NCBI RefSeq assembly: GCF_004022705.2
Contig: NZ_RZOY02000015.1
Location: forward strand, 62,001-126,000
Reading direction: 5' to 3'
From: Mesorhizobium sp. M2D.F.Ca.ET.226.01.1.1
GTDB lineage: Bacteria > Pseudomonadota > Alphaproteobacteria > Rhizobiales > Rhizobiaceae
DNA: 64,000 nucleotides
Shown here: piece after piece, positions 40,464 through 48,138 of the stretch
Layout: each line of letters begins with the position of its first letter
Position numbering within the stretch: position 1 is the stretch's first letter
The notes under the pieces: generated by a model
Database searches by the model: none
Told to the model about the DNA's origin: nothing
Seen by the model: only the letters and a program-made list of their open reading frames with translations
Translations under genes and position numbers: made by a program

Positions 40464-41096
40464 ATGATGGATTCCCGGCACAGATTGCAGCAGGCGCGCG
40501 CCCAGGCCGGCTATGCCTCGCCCAGCGATGCCGCGCGAGCGCTGCGCGAGATCAACAAGAACACGCTGATCAGCCATGAGAACGGCAACCGGCCGCTGTC
40601 GCGAAAAGCCGCCGAGAAATACGGTCGGCTGTTCGGCGTCGACCCCGGCTGGCTGCTGTTCAATGGCGATGGGGCCGAAGCAGCGCCGGTCAGCCTCGCC
40701 TCCTCGCCCGTCACCGTCGACGTGCCGATCGTGTCTTGGATCAGCGCTGGCGAGCTCGGCAGCCAGGACAGCGTCGTCAACCTCTCCGACTATCCGACCA
40801 TCCCCACCGCCGACCTCGAGGAAGGCGAATGGATTGCGCTGCGCGTCGACGGTCCGTCGATGAACAAGATCTCGCCGCCGGATTCGATCATCTTCGTCAA
40901 TCTGCGCGACAAGCGGCTGGTGACCAATGGCTGCTACGTGATCTCGGACGAGACCGGACGGGCCACCTACAAGCGCTACCGCCCGAACGACAACCCGCCG
41001 TTCCAGCCGGCTTCCTACCTGGATATCCCGCCGCCGGAACTGGAGGGCGCGATCACCATCATCGGGCGCGTGAAAAGGTCGATGATCGATATGTGA
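40464..41096 (+). CDS. S24-family LexA/CI-like repressor with HTH
   Basis: A 210-residue repressor. Residues 4-65 form an XRE-like HTH (LQQARAQAGYASPSDAARAL, INKNTLISHENGNRPLSRKA). Residues 85-210 form the S24/LexA-type peptidase: nucleophile S132 in VDGPSMNK and general base K170 in ATYKRY. An Ala-Gly pair (A95-G96 in SWISAGEL) at the place of the LexA/CI cleavage site is present, so RecA-promoted self-cleavage is plausible. It is not LexA (the hinge and HTH differ). It is divergent from a Cro-like gene; CGTAC-N5-GTACG operators occur in this gap and at 46.3 kb. Start 40464 or 40467. Confidence 0.85.
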   Translation: MMDSRHRLQQARAQAGYASPSDAARALREINKNTLISHENGNRPLSRKAAEKYGRLFGVDPGWLLFNGDGAEAAPVSLASSPVTVDVPIVSWISAGELGSQDSVVNLSDYPTIPTADLEEGEWIALRVDGPSMNKISPPDSIIFVNLRDKRLVTNGCYVISDETGRATYKRYRPNDNPPFQPASYLDIPPPELEGAITIIGRVKRSMIDM

Positions 41097-41322
41097 GGAT
41101 GGACGGCCGCTCGGCGCAGCCCGGCTGAGGCGCGAAGCCCGTCCGCGGTCAAAACTGCCCTGCTCTACGCCATCGTGAAGAATTAGGCGCGCCGCGGCAA
41201 TGCCGGAACGTCACAGTCTGCACGAAGAACAAAAAAAGAACTTTTCCGACTTGTACTTGCGTTCGAAATCCCGTTAGATCACAGGGGCGTGAGATTTGGG
41301 TTCCGGTCCACCGGAGGGGGTC

Positions 41323-42195
41323 ATGAACAAATCGGTCAGGAAGAACCTGATTTTCATTGCGGTGGCGCATGCCTGCCTGCTGGCGCAGCCGGCGACCGTG
41401 CATGCCGAGGATGCGAACTATCATCCGCAGGATTTTACCCGGCCGCTGAGCGCCGCCAGGGGCACGATCGCTCCGGCCGGCAGCGGCGCCTTCTACCTGA
41501 AGCCGGAGGACCGTTGCGATCTGGTGGTGAAGGAGTTCGGCTGGGACCGCGGCGAGTGCGGCTCGATCGACCAGCTGATCTTCGGCTTGACGCCGGAGAT
41601 CGACAACCTGACCGTCGAGAAGCCGGTTTCGGACGGCTATGTGAGCCTCGCCGACTGGGACAGCGGCGACCGCAGCGAGGAAATCGGCTCGATCGAGGAG
41701 AGCTTCAAGGATTCGGTCAAGGCGCAGTCGCAGCGGCTTGGGCAGGACATCCGCTTCGAGGGCTGGCTCGTCTATCCGCGCATCGATAAGGGCAAGAACA
41801 TCCTCTACTACGCCAACATCCTGAACTGGGGCGGCGACCGGACCATCAACATCTCGGTCTCGATCTTCGACCGGCAGGGCTATGTGCCGATCAAGATCGT
41901 GCCGGTGAACGGCAACATCACAAGCGATGACGTGCAGAAGATCGTCGCCGCATCGGCCGCCGCCTACAAGCCGCAGGCCGGTTCGTCCTATTTCGAATTC
42001 TCAAGCGGCGACAAGGTGGCCGGCTATGGCGCGCTGGGTGTGCTGGCGACGATGCTCGGCGTCAAATATGGCGGGGCCGCCAGCGCTGGGCTGATCGCGC
42101 TCGCCCTGGTGGTGCTGAAGAAAGGCGCCTTCATCCTGCTGCTGCCGCTGGTGTGGCTGAGAAGGCTATTCAGCACGAAGAAGGCCGATAGTTGA
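41323..42195 (+). CDS. DUF2167 family membrane protein
   Basis: A 290-residue protein with a cleavable signal peptide (KNLIFIAVAHACLLAQPATV, cleaved near HAE), a periplasmic domain and a C-terminal membrane anchor. DUF2167-type features: the middle domain with WLVYPRIDKGKNILYYANIL and WGGDRTINISVSIFDRQGYV, and the C-terminal ALGVLATMLGVKYGGAASAG followed by KKGAFILLLPLVWLRRLF. The ribosome site GGAGGGGG precedes the ATG. The role of DUF2167 proteins is not established; envelope stress has been suggested. It stands alone after the S24 repressor gene. Confidence 0.85.
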   Translation: MNKSVRKNLIFIAVAHACLLAQPATVHAEDANYHPQDFTRPLSAARGTIAPAGSGAFYLKPEDRCDLVVKEFGWDRGECGSIDQLIFGLTPEIDNLTVEKPVSDGYVSLADWDSGDRSEEIGSIEESFKDSVKAQSQRLGQDIRFEGWLVYPRIDKGKNILYYANILNWGGDRTINISVSIFDRQGYVPIKIVPVNGNITSDDVQKIVAASAAAYKPQAGSSYFEFSSGDKVAGYGALGVLATMLGVKYGGAASAGLIALALVVLKKGAFILLLPLVWLRRLFSTKKADS

Positions 42196-42662
42196 TTTGG
42201 GAACAGGAAGGTCCCCAAATCGCAGTCGAATTCGTGCGAATGTCCCGGGCCTTCGTTCGATTGAACGCTTCACATATATTAGCAACGGCGCATAAGCCTT
42301 GTTAGCCGACAGCGACGTATCCCTTACGCAGCTGTCGGTTAGGCTCGGCGCCTACCGTTCGCACCCCAACAGCGATGGCGCCGGGCCGCCACCATTCATT
42401 TCCCCAAGAAAAAGCCCGCTGCGCGAGATGTCGGCAGCGGGCCATGAGGGCGCCGGTTGACTGGCAACCTGACTAGGGAGTGGGCACACTCTCACAGCCG
42501 GCGCTCGAAGGAGCATGGGCTTCGTTGCCATGCATATGAGCAGCGTTAGCGCCGACCGGCGAAGACTTCATCACTCGATTGCATGACGGTAGCGCCGCTG
42601 GTCGAACCCTGTCGGGCCGCCGCCGCCCGGGCTCTCGGCCGACAGCCCTTCGTCAGTTCGCC
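42196..42662. other. Structured intergenic gap, possible small RNA or terminator region
   Basis: About 465 bases with no convincing coding frame. Hairpins occur: GCCGACAGC...GCTGTCGGT (about 42306-42340), TAGGC...GCCTA next to it, and GCCCGCTGC...GCAGCGGGC (42414-42442), flanked by AAAAA, which on the minus strand is a rho-independent terminator for the thi operon. A small RNA is possible but without a clear promoter. Confidence 0.5.
42411..42446 (-). terminator. Rho-independent terminator of the thiamine-transport operon (minus strand)
   Basis: GCCCGCTGC-N11-GCAGCGGGC with an A-tract before the left arm, which becomes a U-tract on the minus strand. It lies about 220 bases after the thiY stop. 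Confidence 0.6.
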
Positions 42663-43673
42663 CTATCCCAGGAACTCATTGCTGAAATAGGCAGAGAAGT
42701 CCGGTCGCGTCGTCAGCGCCTTGCCGTTGCCGTCAAGCAGGATGCCGGACGCAAACAGGTAGCCACCCATCGCCTCCATCTTCGCCTTGTCCATCGTGCC
42801 GATGGCGCCGGCGGCGCTCTTCAGGAAATGCCCGTCGTTCAGCGCCTTGAGCGAGGCATCGATCAGCGCCGGGTTGGTGAGCGTGTCCTTGTTGGCGGCG
42901 ACCAGCAGTTCGCCGGCTTCCTTGGCGTGGTCAACCGCGAACGCATAGCCGGCCCGCGTCGCCTGGACGAAGGCGGCGGCTGCCTTGGGATTGGCGGAGA
43001 GGAAGGCGTTGCTGGAGACGATCAGCGTGGTGTGCTCGTCCGGCACGCCATAGTCGGCGTAGCGGAAGCTGCGCTGCTTGAGACCCTTCAGTTCGGCCTC
43101 GACGCCTTCCCAGGTCGAGACTTCGAGCGTGAAGTCGACCGCGCCATTGGCCAGCGCATCATAGGCGGAGGTACCGAGCGTAACGGTCGAAAAATCGCCC
43201 TTGCCGCCGTCATGGCGGATGATGGTCCGCAACAGCGCGTTTTCCCAGGCGCTGCCGAAGCCGCCATAGGTCAGGCCGTCGAGATTTTTCGGGCTTTTGA
43301 TCGCGGCGCGGTCGGCGTTGAAGACGACGCGGCCGGTCTCCGACTGGACGACGGCGTAGACGGCCTTCAGGTCGGCTCCGGCGCTCTTCTGGGTGAACAG
43401 ACCGAGCGAACCGGAAATGCCGAAATCGGCGACACGGTTGGCGACCAGCGTGCCGGAGCCGGTGTCGCCATAGGGCAGGATTTCGACATCCAGACCGGCA
43501 TCCCGGTAAAGACCTTTGTCGCGGGCGACGAACAGGCCGATGTGGTTGGTGTTGGCGGTCCAGTCGAGCGCCACGGTGATTTTCTGGGCGGCAGCGCGGG
43601 CACGTGTGACGGCCCCGGCAACGGGCAGGCTGGCGGCCAGAAGCAGCGCCTGGCGGCGGGTGAAGTCGGTCAT
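42663..43673 (-). CDS. thiY: ThiY-type thiamine-precursor substrate-binding protein
   Basis: A 336-residue periplasmic binding protein of the ThiY/NMT1 type (HMP or thiamine-precursor binding). The N-terminus is a twin-arginine-like signal (TRRQALLLAASLPVAGAVT). The mature part begins KITVALDWTANTNHIGLFVA, the hallmark of the NMT1/THI5-like family, with further GDTGSGTLVANRVADFGISG. ATG 43673 overlaps the ATPase stop by ATGA, so it ends an operon. It should deliver substrate to ThiX/ThiZ. The operon starts with a TPP riboswitch and YkoF, matching the thiamine link. Confidence 0.85.
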   Translation of the reverse strand: MTDFTRRQALLLAASLPVAGAVTRARAAAQKITVALDWTANTNHIGLFVARDKGLYRDAGLDVEILPYGDTGSGTLVANRVADFGISGSLGLFTQKSAGADLKAVYAVVQSETGRVVFNADRAAIKSPKNLDGLTYGGFGSAWENALLRTIIRHDGGKGDFSTVTLGTSAYDALANGAVDFTLEVSTWEGVEAELKGLKQRSFRYADYGVPDEHTTLIVSSNAFLSANPKAAAAFVQATRAGYAFAVDHAKEAGELLVAANKDTLTNPALIDASLKALNDGHFLKSAAGAIGTMDKAKMEAMGGYLFASGILLDGNGKALTTRPDFSAYFSNEFLG

Positions 43674-44440
43674 TTCATCTCTCCATCGGATGGTCGGGAA
43701 TTCGGATCGGCGGCGAGCAGTGTGTCGAGGATGCCGGCCTCGATCGCGGCCGCCTCGCGGGCGAGATCGGCGCTTTCGGTGCGTGGGCGCGGCAGCGGCA
43801 CCGCCACTTCGGTGACGACACGCGCGGGCCGCGCCGACAGCACGTAGATGCGGTCGGACAGAAGCACCGCTTCGCGCACGTCGTGGGTGATGAGCAGCGC
43901 CGTCCAGCGATGGTTTCGCCACATACGTTCCAGCCAACGCTGCATGGCGGCGCGGGTGAGCGCATCGAGCGCGCCAAACGGCTCGTCGAGAAGCAGCATG
44001 TCGCGCTGCTGCACCACGGTGCGCAGAAGGGCGGCGCGCTGGCGCATGCCGCCGGACAGCTCGGCCGGCCAGGCGCGCTCGAAGCCGGCAAGGCCGAACT
44101 CGGCGAACAAGGGCGCCACGCGCTCACGTGCCGCGCGGCGCTTCATGCCCTGCACTTCCAGCCCGAGCGTTGCATTGTCGATGACGCGCCGCCACGGCAT
44201 CAGCGCGTCGCGCTGCGGCATGAAGGCGAAGCGGGCGCCATCGAGCGGCGCGCCGTCGAAGCGCATCTCGCCCTCGCCCCGGATCGCGCCGGTAAGCAAC
44301 TGGAACAGCGTCGACTTGCCGGCGCCGGAGGGGCCGAGGATCGAGACGAACTCGCCTGCCGCGACGTGGAGCGAGATACCGGCCAGAACCTCCAGCGGGC
44401 CGAAGTTTTTTCGCACGTCGCGAAGCTCGAGGCGGGTCAT
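43670..44440 (-). CDS. thiZ: ThiZ-type ABC transporter ATPase
   Basis: A 256-residue ATPase of the nitrate/sulfonate/taurine-type ABC group, here in a thiamine context. Walker A GPSGAGKST is at 36-44, the Q-loop reads FMPQRDALMPWR, the signature is LSGGMRQRAAL, Walker B is MLLLDEPFGALDA and the switch His is in ITHDVREA. The start overlaps the permease stop by ATGA, and the end overlaps thiY in the same way. It supplies the energy for uptake at the inner membrane. The symbol is chosen by context, following the ThiXYZ naming. Confidence 0.88.
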   Translation of the reverse strand: MTRLELRDVRKNFGPLEVLAGISLHVAAGEFVSILGPSGAGKSTLFQLLTGAIRGEGEMRFDGAPLDGARFAFMPQRDALMPWRRVIDNATLGLEVQGMKRRAARERVAPLFAEFGLAGFERAWPAELSGGMRQRAALLRTVVQQRDMLLLDEPFGALDALTRAAMQRWLERMWRNHRWTALLITHDVREAVLLSDRIYVLSARPARVVTEVAVPLPRPRTESADLAREAAAIEAGILDTLLAADPNSRPSDGEMK

Positions 44441-45417
44441 GGCCGGCCCTCGGAGGATCCGGCATCGCGGTCGCGCCCTGCCCTATCCCAGGGCATGGCG
44501 AGACGCTGCGCCAGCACCGCCAGGCCGAACAGCGCCAGCGTCAGCACCGAGCTGACGGCGACGGCGGCAAGCACCAGGTCGGGGCGAAAGTTGTTCTTGG
44601 CGCTGAGCATGTAGATGCCCAGTCCCTTCGCCGCGCCCGCATATTCGGCGAAGATCGCGCCGACCACCGCATAGGTGATGGATATTCTCAAGCCGGCGAA
44701 GAAATAGGGCAGCGCCGAGGGCAGCCGGGCGAGCCAAAAGATGCGCCAGCGCCCTGCCCCCATGGCAGCGAGCATCTGGCTGATTTCCGGGCTCGTGGCG
44801 GCATAGCCTTCGACCAGAGCTACCATCATCGGGAAGAAGGTGACCAAGGCCACCAGCAGGATCTTCGGCAGCAGGCCGAAGCCGAACCACAGAACCACCA
44901 GCGGCGCGATCGCCACCAGCGGCAAGGTCTGGCTGGCGATCAGCAGCGGAAACAGCGCGCGGCGCAACGGGGCCAGGAAATCGACCAGCGCCGAGAGGAT
45001 GAAGGCGGCAAGCAGCGAGCAGGCGAAGCCGGCCAGGGTGGCGCGGATGGTGGGGAGCGTGTTTTCGGCGAGCGCGGCACGGTTCTCCCAGGCTTGCGTC
45101 AGCACGCGCGAGGGTGCGGGGAGCACGGTGGGCGCGAGGCCGCCGAGGCGGGCGTAGAGCTCCCAGGCGAGGAGGAGAAGAGCGAAGGCGAGCGCGGCGG
45201 GGAAGAACTTGGCGAAGGCGGTCGCGACAGCTGATCTCCGCCCTTGCGGGGGAGATGGCCGGCAGGCCAGAGGGGGACGCCTCACGTAGAGCGCCGACCT
45301 CATCCTGCTTCGCAGAGGAGGTAGGCGCTCTACGCGCTGGGACCCCTTCTGCCCTGCCGGGCATCTCCCCCTCGAGGGGGGAGATTCGCCGGCACCAATG
45401 CTTTGGCCAATAGCCAC
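44437..45417 (-). CDS. thiX: ThiX-type ABC transporter permease with repeat-derived N-terminus
   Basis: A 326-residue protein. From residue about 64 it is a normal six-helix permease of the ThiX/TauC type (FFPAALAFALLLLAWELYAR; TLPTIRATLAGFACSLLAAF; conserved EAA-like loop SPEISQMLAAMGAGRWRIFW). The first about 63 residues are unusual: MAIGQSIGAG is followed by about 53 residues encoded by a GGGGGAGAT-repeat pair (45231-45390), in frame and without a stop. No start codon lies between the repeat and the fold, so GTG 45417 (after GAGGAG) is the likely start. The insertion precedes the first helix. ThiY and ThiZ are its partners. Confidence 0.82.
   Translation of the reverse strand: MAIGQSIGAGESPPSRGRCPAGQKGSQRVERLPPLRSRMRSALYVRRPPLACRPSPPQGRRSAVATAFAKFFPAALAFALLLLAWELYARLGGLAPTVLPAPSRVLTQAWENRAALAENTLPTIRATLAGFACSLLAAFILSALVDFLAPLRRALFPLLIASQTLPLVAIAPLVVLWFGFGLLPKILLVALVTFFPMMVALVEGYAATSPEISQMLAAMGAGRWRIFWLARLPSALPYFFAGLRISITYAVVGAIFAEYAGAAKGLGIYMLSAKNNFRPDLVLAAVAVSSVLTLALFGLAVLAQRLAMPWDRAGRDRDAGSSEGRP
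45231..45390. repeat. Composite palindromic repeat inserted in the thiX 5' coding region
   Basis: Outer arms CTGATCTCCGCCC... and ...GGGGGGAGAT (inverted), inner arms CGTAGAGCGCC...GGCGCTCTACG around GACCTCATCCTGCTTCGC. The element of about 160 bp keeps the reading frame of thiX. Confidence 0.82.
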
Positions 45418-45448
45418 GACACTCTCCTCGACAACTCCAGCGCGCGGC

Positions 45449-46057
45449 TCAAACCGCGGTCGGGCTGTTGGCCGAGATGGTGATGTCGAGCGTCACATGG
45501 CCCGCGGCCGGGCCGAAGCGGCAGAAGGCTTCGTTGAGCGTGGCGAACACCGCGCCGGCATCGCCGCGCAGCTTGGTGCAGAAGTTTTTCGAGCGCTCGA
45601 AGACGCCGGAGTTTTTCAGGAACTCGATGCAGCCATAGATCTCGTCCATGTGGTCGCCGGTGCCCATCACGTAGAGCGAGAATTGCGCCGCCACCGGCTG
45701 GTCGGTCGAAGGCGTCGTCTCGACGGCGCGGAGCGCGGCGCGCTTGCGTTCATCGAGCGGGATCGCGGGACCGCCGATCTCGTCGGAACGGCAGATGGGG
45801 TCGTCCGGCTCGCCGGGGCAGCCGCGCGAGACGGCGGCCGACAGAACGCAGTGCTTGCCGCTTTTGGCCGCCGCCACGAACAGGTCGCGCATCGCCGCAA
45901 ACAGCACCTCGGGCGGCCCGACCAGCAGCGTCGAGATGTCGTCGGTCTCGATCCTGAGCCTGTCGCGGTAAGGATCGAGCGCGCCGAGCGCTCCGAGGAT
46001 GACGCCGACGAAATCGTCGGTCATGGGATAAAGGGAAATCTGTGCGCCGGAAAACAT
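45449..46057 (-). CDS. ykoF: YkoF-family thiamine/HMP-binding protein
   Basis: A 202-residue protein of the YkoF type: two similar ferredoxin-like halves, GAQISLYPMTDDFVGVILGA in the first and VAAQFSLYVMGTGDHMDEIY in the second. YkoF of Bacillus binds thiamine and HMP and sits in an HMP-salvage operon (ykoFEDC). The gene is directly behind a TPP riboswitch and 31 bp ahead of thiX; it is therefore the first gene of the riboswitch-controlled operon. It is probably a cytoplasmic carrier or sensor of the precursor. Confidence 0.88.
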   Translation of the reverse strand: MFSGAQISLYPMTDDFVGVILGALGALDPYRDRLRIETDDISTLLVGPPEVLFAAMRDLFVAAAKSGKHCVLSAAVSRGCPGEPDDPICRSDEIGGPAIPLDERKRAALRAVETTPSTDQPVAAQFSLYVMGTGDHMDEIYGCIEFLKNSGVFERSKNFCTKLRGDAGAVFATLNEAFCRFGPAAGHVTLDITISANSPTAV

Positions 46058-46059
46058 GG

Positions 46060-46152
46060 CCCGCCTCGCTCCGCTGGTATTATCCAGATCAGCTTTAGGG
46101 TCCGAAGGCTTGCCGCCCCCATCTCAGCCCCGACCGTACGGAGCACCCCTGT
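46060..46152 (-). promoter_or_regulatory. TPP riboswitch (THI element)
   Basis: On the minus strand the segment reads GGGGTGCTCC, then GGGGCTGAGATG, then ACCCT, and ends CTGATCTGGATAATACCAGC followed by GGAGCGAGG. These are the conserved GGGGUGC, CUGAGA, ACCCU and CUGAUCUGGAUAAU-CCAGCG blocks of the thiamine pyrophosphate riboswitch. It lies just upstream of ykoF and likely represses the whole ykoF-thiX-thiZ-thiY operon when TPP is abundant. Confidence 0.93.
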
Positions 46153-46311
46153 GGATGGCGGCGTTAAAGCACTGTTTGCCGCAACGGGGAAGTGGTTTTT
46201 TGCCGGGTCGATTGGCCCAGGCGCCTCATCTCCCTATGGGAGATGCAGCTCGTTATAAGATTTTCGCGGATTTCTTATAACGGTCCATCGTTCAAATTGT
46301 ACGAACCATGC

Positions 46312-46340
46312 TTGACGATATTTCGTACATAAAGTACGAT
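46312..46340 (+). promoter_or_regulatory. Promoter with S24-module operator
   Basis: TTGACG (46312-46317), 17-bp spacer, TACGAT (46335-46340). The perfect inverted repeat CGTAC-ATAAA-GTACG (46324-46338) covers the spacer and the -10, and a half site TTGTACGAA lies at 46297-46305. The inverted repeat is the same type as in the S24 repressor region (40393-40441). Confidence 0.75.
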
Positions 46341-46365
46341 AGTTCCCTTGTTGAGGGACCCCTGC

Positions 46366-46710
46366 TTGAACACCGCGAACCATGCCGCTTTCGCCGACCT
46401 CTCCCGCCCATTGCTGTCGCCCTTGCCGCTCGCCGAGCGCGAACGCCTCGCCGCGGCCTGGCGCATGGCCAGCCAGGACATCGCCGACGACATCCGCTTC
46501 ATCCGCCAATATCTGAAGGTGATCGCCGAGAAGGAGGAGCGGCTTTCGACAGGCGCGCTGGTGCATGGCCGCGCCTATGTCGAGGCCTGCGCGGCATGGC
46601 TGCCGGAAACGGTGGCGCGATATTCGCGGAACCTCAGGCTGATCAGCGAATGCGAGAGCGCGATGATCGCCGCGGGTGTGAGGTTCGCCGTGTCGAGCGA
46701 TGCGTGGTGA
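46366..46710 (+). CDS. Hypothetical protein under the S24-type operator
   Basis: About 114 residues if it starts at TTG 46366 (after GAGGGA); TTG 46348 would lie almost at the expected transcription start and give six more residues. It contains a helical core (PLPLAERERLAAAWRMASQD, FIRQYLKVIAEKEERLSTGA) and ends ISECESAMIAAGVRFAVSSD. No known family was recognised and no signal peptide is present. The promoter holds an operator of the type CGTAC-N5-GTACG, shared with the S24 repressor region 6 kb away; the gene is thus likely part of that regulon although separated from it. Confidence 0.65.
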   Translation: MNTANHAAFADLSRPLLSPLPLAERERLAAAWRMASQDIADDIRFIRQYLKVIAEKEERLSTGALVHGRAYVEACAAWLPETVARYSRNLRLISECESAMIAAGVRFAVSSDAW

Positions 46711-47045
46711 TCTAACGCCCCCCTTCTCCCCTTGCAGGAGAAGGTGGCCTCGCGAAGCTGGTGAGGCGCCGAAGATCTAGCACTATATGCCTGCGGTGAC
46801 GAACGTCGCCGTCAAGCTGGAACACCCCTCATCCGTCTCGACGCTGCGCGCCGATCCAGCTTCTCCCACAGGGGAGAAGGGGCGGACTTCCGCCCCTCAG
46901 CCAGCCTCTGCAACCTTCGGCTCCGCACCTCGACAAATGCATCGTTTCACACAATCGGCAATTGGTGGACGCGGATAAGTGGCCGGGCGTTAATTCCCCT
47001 CAGGCGAACGAGGGTAAAGCCGCACACCAGGGAGGAACTCGTTTG
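46711..47045. other. Gap with a third repeat type (CTTCTCC inverted pair)
   Basis: About 335 bases. It holds an inverted pair of CCCTTCTCCCCTTGCAGG-AGAAGG and CTTCTCCCACAGGGG-AGAAGG, the common rhizobial hairpin of this type, about 130 bases apart. No other gene-like sequence was seen. A 5-base lead (AGGGAGGAAC) of the next gene begins at 47030. Confidence 0.5.
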
Positions 47046-47252
47046 ATGGATCAGCAAATCGACATCGGCATACAACCCGACGACCAACCCTACGAAGTCA
47101 CCTCATTTGCTAAAAAATACGGCCTGACGGTCCCGGTCGCGGACGCGATCCTTTTCGCTAAAGGACCGTCGCCATCGCGGACCGCTTGCGACACAGCCGC
47201 GCTGGCCCTCATCTGCGCGGTCGCTCAATATGCAAGGAAGGCAGCGCGTTAG
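47046..47252 (+). CDS. Small DUF3606-like protein
   Basis: A 68-residue small protein: PYEVTSFAKKYGLTVPVADA and the segment ILFAKGPSPSRTACDTAALA form two helices, similar to DUF3606-type small proteins common in rhizobia, though the match is weak. The ATG at 47046 follows an AGGGAGG ribosome site at somewhat long spacing. No signal peptide or catalytic residue can be assigned. Confidence 0.55.
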   Translation: MDQQIDIGIQPDDQPYEVTSFAKKYGLTVPVADAILFAKGPSPSRTACDTAALALICAVAQYARKAAR

Positions 47253-47441
47253 CGATTTCGGCTACGCGCCCGCCTTGAGAAATATCTGATTTTATTGATA
47301 GCTAATCTTGTTAAGGCCGACGCGCCTTCAACGGCAGTTCGGGCGTCTCCATCACAAACCGCCGGGCGGGGTGGGTCAGCCGCGTCCGGTCGTTGTCGGA
47401 GATCGTCGGGATGAGCCGGCGGCGGTGCTGCCGCCGAAAAA

Positions 47442-47693
47442 TCAGGCCTTGGCTTTCGGTTTGGCCGAATTTGCCTTGGCGGGGGCCTTGGCGGGCTTTT
47501 CCGCCTTGGCGGCTTTCGGCTTCTCGACCTTGGCGGCAGCCGCCTTCTTCGCAGCTTTCTTCGGCTTGCCTGCCGCGTAGATCTCGGCGGCTGCCTGTTC
47601 CCAATGCTCCATATGAGCACCTTCGGGCCGGCCGGCCTTTTCCCAGATCTCGTGCGCGCGCTGGCGAATGCGTTCGTGCCTGTCGTCCGTCAC
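47442..47693 (-). CDS. DUF2934 protein with histone-H1-like tail
   Basis: An 83-residue protein starting with GTG at 47693 (AGGAGG ahead). The DUF2934 domain occupies the first 37 residues (RHERIRQRAHEIWEKAGRPEG and WEQAAAEIY). The rest is an Ala/Lys/Pro-rich basic tail (KPKKAAKKAAAAKVEKPKAA) similar to histone H1-type tails, suggesting DNA or RNA association. A broken DUF2934 start lies at 27037. Function unknown. Confidence 0.8.
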   Translation of the reverse strand: MTDDRHERIRQRAHEIWEKAGRPEGAHMEHWEQAAAEIYAAGKPKKAAKKAAAAKVEKPKAAKAEKPAKAPAKANSAKPKAKA

Positions 47694-47801
47694 TGTCGCC
47701 TCCTGATGTTGGGACGGGTTCCCCGGCGCGAACAGTAGCGGAATTTTCACGCGGCGTCTTCGGTATCACGCATATGCGACCGACTTAGGCGGCAAATTCG
47801 T

Positions 47802-48011
47802 TCAGTGTCCGTCGACGACGACCGCGATGCCCAGATGCGCTGCCTTCTTTGCGATCAGTCCGGCTAAATCCGCGTCAGAGCGGTCGGTCCCCGTGCGCTG
47901 CCGCAGCAGGGAAATTGCCTCTTGCATGGTCAGCAGGCCAGTCCTGTGCTCGGCCAGCAGCTTGTCAACGGTGGCGGCGACGCTGGGTGATTCGACGTGT
48001 GGATGATGCAT
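47802..48011 (-). CDS. Hypothetical small helical protein
   Basis: A 69-residue protein from ATG 48011 (MHHPHVESPSV). It contains TVDKLLAEHRTGLLTMQEAI and LRQRTGTDRSDADLAGLIAK, then ends HLGIAVVVDGH. It resembles ANTAR-like short helices (small RNA-binding domains) only loosely, so no function is claimed. It stands alone, convergent to nothing obvious, upstream of a DUF1236 gene on the same strand. Confidence 0.55.
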   Translation of the reverse strand: MHHPHVESPSVAATVDKLLAEHRTGLLTMQEAISLLRQRTGTDRSDADLAGLIAKKAAHLGIAVVVDGH

Positions 48012-48080
48012 GGCAACGACTCCTTCCGCTTCGTTGCCTCCCAAACCGCTGGCTATTCTAGGCGTTGTGCCTCGATGCGA

Positions 48081-48127
48081 GAAGAGCCCGATCCTTCCGA
48101 TGCTTCGGCGGAGGGATCGGGCTCTTC
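48081..48127 (-). terminator. Hairpin terminator after the DUF1236 gene
   Basis: GAAGAGCCCGATCC...GGATCGGGCTCTTC, a long inverted repeat just beyond the DUF1236 stop (48139) on the minus strand. No long U-tract follows, so termination strength is uncertain. Confidence 0.55.
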
Positions 48128-48138
48128 GGAACCAGATG

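Noticed and set aside
40464..41096. S24 protein as the LexA of this organism
   Set aside because: Its operators (CGTAC-N5-GTACG) differ from the alphaproteobacterial LexA box GTTC-N7-GTTC found at dinB, and its HTH and neighbours are of phage type.
36860..41096. A complete prophage
   Set aside because: No integrase, terminase, capsid, tail or lysis genes and no att-like direct repeats were seen; only regulatory and replication-type genes occur.
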